Of a stretch of 51,973 nucleotides of DNA, positions 44,370 to 51,973 are shown piece by piece. A model generated the notes under the pieces. It was not told where the DNA came from. It saw only the letters and a list, made by a program, of their open reading frames with translations, and did not search any database. This stretch comes from Seminavis robusta (taxonomy: Eukaryota > Bacillariophyta > Bacillariophyceae > Naviculales > Naviculaceae). Where the stretch lies: NCBI GenBank assembly GCA_903772945.1, contig CAICTM010000702.1, positions 1-51,973 on the forward strand, in the 5' to 3' direction. The position numbers and the translations under genes were made by a program. The stretch's first letter is position 1, and the number at the start of each line of letters is the position of its first letter.

Positions 44370-45511
44370 GAGACATTATTTCTTTCCCATCAAAAAGAGC
44401 TAAGAGAGAGGTTTCTCCTGATCTTTTACTTAAAAAGCTCAATTAATTATTATACTTACTAGGAACACGAAACAGCATGGTGAGTGGTGACAAGGTTGAC
44501 TCGAATGGAATGGAATGGAATCCTTCTTTATGAGATGGGATGACGTAAGTGCAACTTGAGACATTTTCGGTGGATTGTGTGTTCAGGCTCCCTGGAACTT
44601 GTGATTGAAGCTGAGGTGAGAACAATGACTGATCGTACGGTACGCGTATGAAGATGACTTGAAAGAGCTGTATGTACATGAGTGTTATTTATTTTGTAAT
44701 TGCCTCTCTACCTTCCAATGACTTCTGGTTCTTTTGTTTTGTTTTGTTGCGACATTTACATCGTATTTTGCTTTGATCCACCAGAAACCTTCTTCCAAAG
44801 TGAAACAGTGGAAAACACGATCGACTTCACCTTGCTTGGCGCCTGGTAGTACCAGCCAGCGTGCTTCATCAAGGTGGGTCATTCGGTCACACCAGTACGA
44901 ACAATGACACAATGACAAAGGAAAGACTTAGGGTAGTCAGGAAGTGCAGAAGCACATCAGAACTGTCCGAATAGAAGTTCGTCTTTGGAACTGCGCCAAC
45001 AGCTGAACTCAAGATTTAGGATGCGAAGATCGATGATGACATACATGATGACTGGACTGGACTCAGTCACCAGTCCACAAGGGATACCGGATCACATCGG
45101 TTCGAAGGGTATGTGACATCATCCATAGCTTGCCGGCGCACACAGGCTCTTATCGCAATATTATTGCTATCTACCAACTCGCATCTTTCCCAAGCAAAAT
45201 GGGGAAAATGGTGGCTGCTACGGCCGATTCCGAGATGGTTTCCTCTCCTTTTCCACTAGACAATTGCACTAAAAGCACTACAGAGACCCACTGTCGACTG
45301 GCAGCACAGGGGATGGATTATTTGGTGAACTCGGAGAGCTTCAACGGCCAGAATTTGCTCAAAAAATGGTGCAGCCTCGGAACTTTGGTTTCATTCACAA
45401 GTATATCTGGACAACAATGCTGTCAAATGCATCCCTTATTGTTTTCATAGTATTCTGGTCATTTGGCAATATTTTTAATGAGATGGTGTGGTGAAATAAT
45501 AAGACTTTATT
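44370..45511. other. 3' flank of the transposase-like gene, duplicated at 41707-42844
   Basis: About 1.1 kb without a firm gene. A minus-strand frame at 44685-44918 (copy at 42022-42252) has the protein-like stretch YWCDRMTHLDEARWLVLPG, and could be an exon of something I do not recognise. Its end differs between the copies because of small indels in a T-rich run. The rest may be the 3' end of the mobile element. Confidence 0.35.
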
Positions 45512-48500
45512 TTAGATATGCTCGGTTCGTAATAGACACCCGCCACCCAAGCTCTGGTCGTCTTGAAACACAGCCGACCAAGACGAGGGGACTTTGCTGA
45601 AGCAAGCAAACTCAAAATATTCCTTCCAAGCCTCTTTGATAACGTATCCGCTCAAAGACTCAATGAAGCCTTCTGGCAGAGAGAGTGTGTTGACATTCCT
45701 ACCACCAGGAGTGCTGTCGGCCGTCTTCCACCTCATTGGATCCTTCTGATACGAGCCTCTCTTCGCTCTCGAGAAATGGTTGTTGATGCCCTCAAACGTT
45801 GCCTCGATCTCCGGTCTTGACTGAAGCAAAATCCTTCTGTAGATTGTATGGGCTCGGTCCTCTGTAGAGGTCATACACTTGAGCGGATCTCTCACCTTTC
45901 AATGCATTTGTGCGAGAAGACTCGAAGCCTTCCTCTGAACCGCGGCCAAGGAAGCCATGCTTTCGTACAAACTGAGGGATATGAGCCACCAACACATGCA
46001 GCTTATTGAACATAAGATCATCATCTCCTTCTCGAATTCCACCAGTAAATGAAAGCCAAATCGTGGCATATTCTCTTGCAGCAGTCTCAAATTCATCACA
46101 GTCGAGTCTGGACCATTTGCGTTGGCTCTTCATCATTGTGGACATCTGGCAAAGCAACGTGGTGAGCTTCAGATAGGTTTGAAGCAATTTGTCAACGCCC
46201 TGCTGCAGCTGCGGATTGTCACTGTAAACTCTCCTCATTCGCTCCACAATCTTCTCTCGTCTCTCAAGCACTCTTATGCCATCACCGTTTGAGAGTTCAA
46301 ATCCGCTATTCTCCACACGGAAAGAAACTCGTCCGTCAACCTCGATGGCTTTCCAGAAGCTGTATGTTGCACTGCCGATGATCCGCTTTTTTTCTTCTTC
46401 GAAAGACCGGCAAGGAAATCATTTCCTTTCTCAACAAAGAGCTTCGCGGCGTCTCGAGCTTTGGTTTGTGCAGACAACTTGGCACCAAGCGTTTCGCGTT
46501 CACGTTGCATTTGGTCGACCATTCTGGTGGCATTCATGGACGTTGCCGTCTTCATATCTCGGACGAGCTTTGCATCTTCTTTTCGCAGCCTCTCTATTGC
46601 TTCTTTGGCCGTCATGTCCATGAACTGCTTGGCTTCAGCCACTTTTGTTTTCATTTGCTGCAGCCAATTGGTCGTCCTGTCAAGTTCGCCAAGGAATTCG
46701 AGCATTTTGGTGTGGCAGTGAGTAAGGAGACCACTCGAGACATGCATACCTGAACAAGTGTTCAGGCCTGGAGGTGTGTAGAGTAGTGGCTTGTGCACGA
46801 CACTGTGATACTTCAGCTTCAGAGTCTTTGCCTGTCCATACAAGTTGCCTCTCACCCAGTCGGCATTGCCTTTGGCCTCCTCAATGAAGTCTTCGTACAG
46901 CTCTGGATTGGCCAAATCACCCTCTCTATTGTCTGGTTGCTGATTGCTTGGTTTGGTGAGATAGGACGCAAAATCTTTCTTGGGAGCAACACAGATTGTG
47001 CATGGGCACATGACGCTGGCAGTGCCTTGGCCCATGAGAGTTGAGTTGATGTCATCCAATGAGAAGCAACGGCATTGGAAGCACCGGAAACTGATTGTGT
47101 TGCTCTCTGCAGCTTTAATATCCTCTGTAAATTGCTCTGTGCAGAGGACTCGACCGAAGCAGTTTCTAAGGACAAAGCCTTCGTAACCAACAACCTCAAG
47201 ATCATCTTCGTCGATATCTTGATTATCGTTGCTCGAGATGATCAATTGAAGCATCAACTGAGTGTGATCTTGGGTTTGCAGCAACGTTTCTTCTTCAGCA
47301 TTCAGGAGCGGCATTGTCGGTGGCAACTCTCTCTCTTCTCTCGTCGTGTTAATAGATGCAGTGCCGTCATCGTAACCAATCAACAAAACCGGACGGCGAC
47401 AGCTGCCAGGGAAAACAAATCGAAGCATAAAGCACTGGGCATCAACAACAGCACCGGCAGCGTTGTGGGTTGTTACAGCAATCATGTGATACTCCTTGTT
47501 GAGTAATGTTTGGAGAAAATCGCGAGTTGGTTTGTGAGGATTGAAAATGGTCTCCTTGAGGTTGAAATATGACTCCTTTCCAAACTCGTAGAATGCAAGA
47601 GGAAGACAATGCTGTGAGCTGTTTCCTCCGGATCTATTTGCCAAGCGAACCAGATTGGCCGTAATGTCTCCTCCTCGATCAGATCCTTGAATCACAATAA
47701 TCTCGTCTTTGTGGTTGGAAAGCATCAACGAATCTTCCCATTTGCCAGAGACCAGAGCGCTTTGAGTAAGTTGTTGAATGGCAATTGCCGGCTGCTTTAT
47801 CCAAACATGGAGGCAACGCTCATTTCTGGTGCTGCCTCCGATTTCAAGTGACACCAACTCAAAGCCCAGCTTCAGATTGAATGTAGTATTTTGCAATACT
47901 CTTCCTCAACGCGAATGGAAACAAGGACGGCTCAATTGCCGGCAGTGCCCATTTCATGAAACGCTGCAACCTTTCTAGTCCACGGGCCGTCACTGGTAAG
48001 TACAGCATCAATGCCGCACATTGAGGAGTGTTGAGTCCACAATCACTCTCTCTCAACAGTCGAAGACCTCGTCTCTTTCTAAGACTTTGCAACAACGACA
48101 GTGTCTCGTCGGGCGAAAGCCCCAGCTGGGTAATCAAAGCATCGACAAGGCAGACCTTTCTTCGGAGCTTTCTGCCTTGCTTATCGCCAGGACCCTGCCT
48201 CGTCTCCTTGATTCTTAGGATTTTGATTGGGCTCCCTCTCCTTTGTCGCAGTGACGAGATAATCTCAGCTGATGCTCCCAAGGAAACGCTGATAACTTTG
48301 CTCAAATTGTTGGCATCTTCGTCTTGCTCATCGTCATCTTCATTGTCGTGAAAATTGAGAGCATCTCGCTTCTTCTTGAAGAGAACACCAACAGCCCGAG
48401 AAAGTACTTCCTCGGACGCGATACTGATTGTTTCAGCCTCGATTTCAGCCAGCAGACGGTCGTGCGTGTTGGTCACTTGAAGCGCACCGTCATCAGAAAG

Positions 48501-49340
48501 AGCATTGTCTACAGTCTGGGTTGCTGCATCAACTGTGTCCACTCTGTTGAAGTCGAGGCGTGTGTCATATTGTCGAGCAGTCAATGCTGGGGACTCAAAC
48601 TCGTCTTCTTCGACCACAATCGGAGACCTTGCAATCGGAGACAGCAAACTTTCTGGAGATGCAAAACCTTCCTCCTCAACCAATGGAGTGTCCTTGACAT
48701 CTCTACGTTTTGGATCACGTCCCACAAATGCACTGGCAGGCGAAAATTCAACATCGTCAAAGGCAATGGGTGTGGATTGTCCGGTGGGAAATTCTGGCCG
48801 AACCGGGCGCTTTTTGCTAGGTTCGACGGTGTCTTCCTCTGGGCCAATAACCCAAGAGACAAAATCATCTTCCAATGCTGATAAACATCCCGTGCGAATG
48901 GTGGGTTTTGACATGCCCCAAGCAATAGAAAGAAGGCCGGCAGGAGAATAGCCGCCTTCTCCCTTTCCAGCCCCAGAAAGGCTCATGAAAATGAACAGAA
49001 GCATCCTCTTATCATTTTCAGCGAACTTTTGTGGAGTTTTCTTCATCAACAGTGCTCGAAGCTATCCAGGGGGTTGATTGCCATTGCCTGAAACAATAAA
49101 ATCCAACATGGGAGTTCCAAATTTCCTTGGACGGCACCCAATTGTGTCTTCCAAGCTTGACACGAGATCTTTCTGAGAAAAACTTTCAGATACATCGTCA
49201 GTCTTGCTGTGGCTATTTTTGGTGTCTGTGGTGTGGTCTGTGGTGTCGGTTGGTGAGACTGGACGCTCGAAAAGGTTGCGCAAACCATCGTCGGGCAGAC
49301 TCTTCGACCACCTCGGCCTCGGACGAAGGCGAGCTTCCAT
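45512..49340 (-). CDS. Transposase-like gene of an unassigned family, with several frame changes
   Basis: Pieces in order: 49340-49062, 49049-47859, 47896-46274, 46316-45792 and 45895-45512, about 1200 residues in total. Recognisable blocks are VIQGSDRGGDITANL (with a possible first catalytic Asp), CFQCRCFSLDDINSTL with CPCTIC (Asp pair and Cys cluster), and MHVSSGLLTHCHTKMLEFLG. A coiled coil follows, then KLHVLVAHIPQFVRKHGFLG and GSEEGFESSR (possible Glu). The order GDxGG...N / Cys cluster / KxHxLxxH...SEExxE is one I associate with large transposase-like proteins of animals and protists, so an RNase H-type DDE nuclease is inferred. The last frame change is explained by a 34-nt GT-AG intron (45895-45862) that joins ALK to EDRAHTIYRR. 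The others are unexplained but occur identically in the duplicate where it overlaps. Confidence 0.5.
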
Positions 49341-50080
49341 CGTGCAAGAGCTGTGTCTGACATGCTGCCAACAACACAGAAGCTGAAGCAAGACATGGCT
49401 TGGTAGTCGGAGAAAGGAGAGCTTTGAACCGGACAAAAAGAACGATCCTCAAGTTTTTGTTGGATCCATTCGATCTTTTGGGATCAACTCCCAGCGCTGG
49501 GCTGCAGCTTAGCGATCGATGCCTTGCGGGTCTCTAGCCATCACTGCACGGCTGGCTGTGGCTCTTGCTGGTATTGGTTTGTTTCGAGATAGAAGACATG
49601 ATGTGGGATGTTTTGTCCGGCCGACAAGGCACCCGTGCTTATTGGAGTCAATAAATGAGACCACGGATCGCAATTCAGTCTTTTGTGGCGAAATCAAAAA
49701 AAAGAGGTTTAAGCTGATGTTGAACCATACCCCATTGGGCTCAAATGGGAGATTATCTCACACAGAGCATGTTAAAATATGCTCAATTTCTTCGATTACA
49801 GGTAGTTACCTTGAGTTGAGGCCCAATTTTGGCCAAATCAATGGATCGCATAAAATGACGGACGATTGCCACTCTAGACATGCCACAGCACCAGACAACT
49901 ATTGAACAAGACAAGATGACAGCAAGATATCTAAGCTAACATAGGTGGATTACAAGCTAAAAAGTAGTAGAATGCTGATAGAGGATTCATAAGGTGATTG
50001 TTGGGTATGGTCAATTAGGATGAGAAACCGGTTGCATACCGGTTGCATCTACAAGCTGCAGTCATTGCCGTCATCGACAT
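49341..50080. other. Intergenic, no gene seen
   Basis: About 740 bp upstream of the transposase-like gene. A plus-strand open frame at 49519-49905 has no domain or bias that supports it. Around 50030-50100 GGTTGCAT and ATCTACAAGCTGCA each occur twice. Confidence 0.4.
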
Positions 50081-50738
50081 CTACAAGCTGCAATCATTGC
50101 CATCGTCGTGCTCCTTGCTGCTAATGGGAGGACTCCCGAACAGATGCTTGTTAGCGGCCGCTATCTGCCTCGCTTCTTCTTCCTTGAATTGTTGCTCAGC
50201 AATGTTGGTGTCGATAAGGGCAGCAACTTGCTCCACAGCAAACTGCAACAACTTGCCTTTGTCTTGATATTCGGTCCTAAGAACGATGAGATCGATCTGT
50301 CTAATCGCATTGGGCGTCTTCTCCTCTTCAGTTTGTTGGAACAAGATATGGATGATGCATGCGACCGGTGGATTTCTTTCCTTTGATTTTCTGAAACTTC
50401 ATGTACCACGGAAAGTGGGAAGTGAGACGGAGTTCCATCATCTCAATTGGGCCCTCCACTTCACCACTGACGATGGTACCATCTTCGTCTCTCTTGACAG
50501 CCACTCCTTGGATCATGAATCGACTGGCAGCAGTGCCAGGGAAGCGATCGAAGGATACTGCCCCACGGTAGTCATGGACTGTACCACCGTATGTTTCAAA
50601 CCCAATGGCAACGTGCCTTGTGTCTCCCATGTTGTCCATGTCGTCAATGGGATGAATGGCAACAATGGTCTTGTAACTGGGTGGCTGATCAAACGAGGCG
50701 GCCCTTGGACGCATCAGGGTGCCCTGACTGAAGCTCAT
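50081..50738 (-). pseudogene. Unrecognised gene with one frame change (possibly live)
   Basis: The first part (50738-50328) is 136 residues with a beta-rich core: HVAIGFETYGGTVHDYRGAV and FMIQGVAVKRDEDGTIVSG. The coding signal continues after a 1-nt shift near 50340 into an 87-residue helical part (IRQIDLIVLRTEYQDKGKLL, EEEARQIAAANKHLFG) that stops at 50081. No intron with usable borders fits between them. I do not recognise the family. The position beside the transposase-like gene, on the same strand, could mean an accessory ORF of that element. Confidence 0.4.
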
Positions 50739-51070
50739 CGTGCAAAGAGAAATGCGAAAAGAAGAAATGACACCTGAGTTGAAGCACAGAATGATACCAC
50801 TTGCTGTGGGTTGTCAATGACAGAATGGAAGCTTCTAGGAAAAGGGAAGGGCGGGTTGATCCGTAATAGACGCCTTTCCCGCACTTTCCCCACTCAACAG
50901 ATTTCGAGAACATTCCCCTGCTTCAAACACAAGGCTGTCAACGGAGAAAGAAAGAAGATTTTTGGGTAGATTTGAGTGCAGCCAAAAGAATAAGCAATCG
51001 CCATAGCACACGTATTCGCTATTGCACACGAAAACTGAGCGACTTGCTTACTCATAAAATAGGAAGCACA

Positions 51071-51661
51071 ATGACATCCCTTTGCAACGAGGAAGCGAAG
51101 ATTGCTTTCTTCTCGAAGAAATCCTCCGGCAATGCGAAAGCAGTAAGTAATGAGACAATTGGAAACATTGTCAGCGGCATCAAAAAGGGAATTGAGAGGT
51201 GCCATGACAAGCAAACCGATGTTGACATGTTTGTCTGTCTCCAGGGTGACAGATTCGTTCCCAACTCTATACCAATTTGCCTCGAAGATATCAACGCCAC
51301 AATGGAATCTGCTGCAAACGGAGACCTCAAATTCGAGACTCTTCAAGGCCATTATATCCTACATGTCATCTTCACTGGAGGTGGAAGCGCATTCTGCATC
51401 AAGCAAGGCGATCGTCCTCCACAGCGACCACCCCAGCGCAACGCCCAGCCGCCAGCTGCGAAGCGTCCTCCCGAGTCTCAAGCCCAGCCGCCTGCTGCGA
51501 AGCGTCCTCCCCGTTCTACTTTGAACAAGGACCAACAAGAGAAGGCTGACAGGATCAGACGTAAGATGAAAAACAACCTGCCTCCTCCCAATCGACAAGA
51601 CAATCAACGTCGATGCACCTGCAATACACGGCTCTTAGCCTTATTCGCGACTCGATCCTAG
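51071..51661 (+). CDS. Unrecognised Pro-rich protein, C-terminus replaced by an inserted repeat (196 aa)
   Basis: The ATG at 51071 starts MTSLCNEEAKIAFFSKKSSG. Residues 1-115 look folded (FVCLQGDRFVPNSIPICLED, GHYILHVIFTGGGSAF). Then come two similar Pro-rich basic units (QAQPPAAKRPP and NAQPPAAKRPP) and a charged helix KDQQEKADRIRRKMKNNLPP. The last 14 or so residues and the stop lie inside the LTR-like repeat that begins at 51620, so the native end has been cut off. Function unknown; the basic Pro-rich tail suggests nucleic-acid contact, as an inference only. Confidence 0.5.
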   Translation: MTSLCNEEAKIAFFSKKSSGNAKAVSNETIGNIVSGIKKGIERCHDKQTDVDMFVCLQGDRFVPNSIPICLEDINATMESAANGDLKFETLQGHYILHVIFTGGGSAFCIKQGDRPPQRPPQRNAQPPAAKRPPESQAQPPAAKRPPRSTLNKDQQEKADRIRRKMKNNLPPPNRQDNQRRCTCNTRLLALFATRS

Positions 51662-51973
51662 ATAGGGTTTGAGTTCGACTCATGACTGAGTCTTTCGTAA
51701 CATAGTCATTGAGACAGGGTTCTCATGACGCTAGTCATACTAGGTCATGGTGAACATCGCGCTAGATATTTAGCTGGCGTGGAGAGATCCACGCTACTAG
51801 ATAAATGCTTAGACGAATCTTCCACGTTCGTTTTTGGATGTGGAGTGAGTAGGATTGCTACCGCACCTACTCTATCACACACTCCAGTCTCCCGCGGGAG
51901 TTCAGATCTACGATCCTTTGATTGTGATCTCTCTCGTTGATTAGTTTTCATAGCTTTCTAATCCTCTCATAAA
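51620..51973 (+). repeat. LTR-like dispersed repeat, copy 2 (cut by window end)
   Basis: Same start (TGCAATACACGG) and same order of blocks as 1306-1690, with local differences around 51700-51860. It starts inside the reading frame of the gene at 51071. Confidence 0.65.

Larger units (their letters stand above)
40789..46588. repeat. Second tandem duplication, unit about 2.66 kb
   Basis: Unit 2 is 43924-46588 (A, B, then 44370-46588). Unit 1 is 40789-43921 (A, B, C, B, then 41707-43921). The two are nearly identical, with a few substitutions and small indels. The right breakpoint of unit 1 lies inside the transposase-like gene at TTTTCGCAG (43921, matching 46588). Confidence 0.85.

Noticed and set aside
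50894..51352. 152-residue minus-strand frame opposite the 51071 gene
   Set aside because: It is the antisense shadow of the plus-strand gene, which has the more protein-like composition and a clear start.

Overview
The window looks like nuclear DNA of a pennate diatom, with Seminavis robusta or a close relative as my best guess. The reasons are: a DUF6824-type gene, a single-pass LRR protein with an acidic cytosolic tail, a protein with a bipartite plastid-type presequence, a secreted binding-protein/kinase/cyclase receptor, Crypton-type tyrosine recombinases of the diatom kind, and spliceosomal GT-AG introns of about 60-100 nt. The species is an inference from these families; no marker gene is present.

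Layout. Positions 1-2.6 kb hold retroelement and gene debris, including an LTR-like repeat that recurs at the right edge of the window. Positions 2.7-12.6 kb are the ordinary genic part: a small acidic protein, an LRR membrane protein, a methyltransferase-like plastid candidate (minus strand), a four-exon secreted class 3 lipase and a two-exon DUF6824 protein. A decayed ankyrin-like gene follows at 12.9-13.9 kb. At 14.17-17.27 kb one DNA transposon sits inside another: an element with a DUF7869-like transposase (14320-17010, 21-bp TIRs, AAGT target duplication) was inserted into a short TIR element made of TGTTGAA repeats (5-bp target duplication TGGTA).

A 13-exon minus-strand gene at 18019-23181 can be rebuilt exactly (1348 residues): signal peptide, phosphonate-binding-protein-like sensor, one membrane span, TKL-like kinase, class III nucleotidyl cyclase with guanylate-type residues. 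It contains a 14-nt exon and two adjacent introns that are near-copies of each other.

From about 22669 a unit of about 9.27 kb is repeated in tandem, with the second copy starting at 31934. Each unit carries the 5' end of the receptor gene, a broken Crypton-like recombinase of the common diatom clade, and a second Crypton with a GCR1_C DNA-binding domain. The latter is intact in copy 1 and has two 1-nt deletions in copy 2. The duplication left a truncated receptor whose reading frame stays open into new sequence (a predicted 167-residue secreted chimera). The second unit contains a 55-nt poly(G) run and ends in a 25-N assembly gap, so part of the duplication may be an assembly effect.

From 40.8 to 49.3 kb a further tandem duplication (about 2.66 kb) repeats the 3' half of a transposase-like gene of a family I cannot name. 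The right edge (50-52 kb) has two unrecognised ORFs, the second interrupted by the LTR-like repeat. The genes do not form one pathway: the left third is housekeeping and surface biology, and the rest is a mobile-element nest around one receptor gene.
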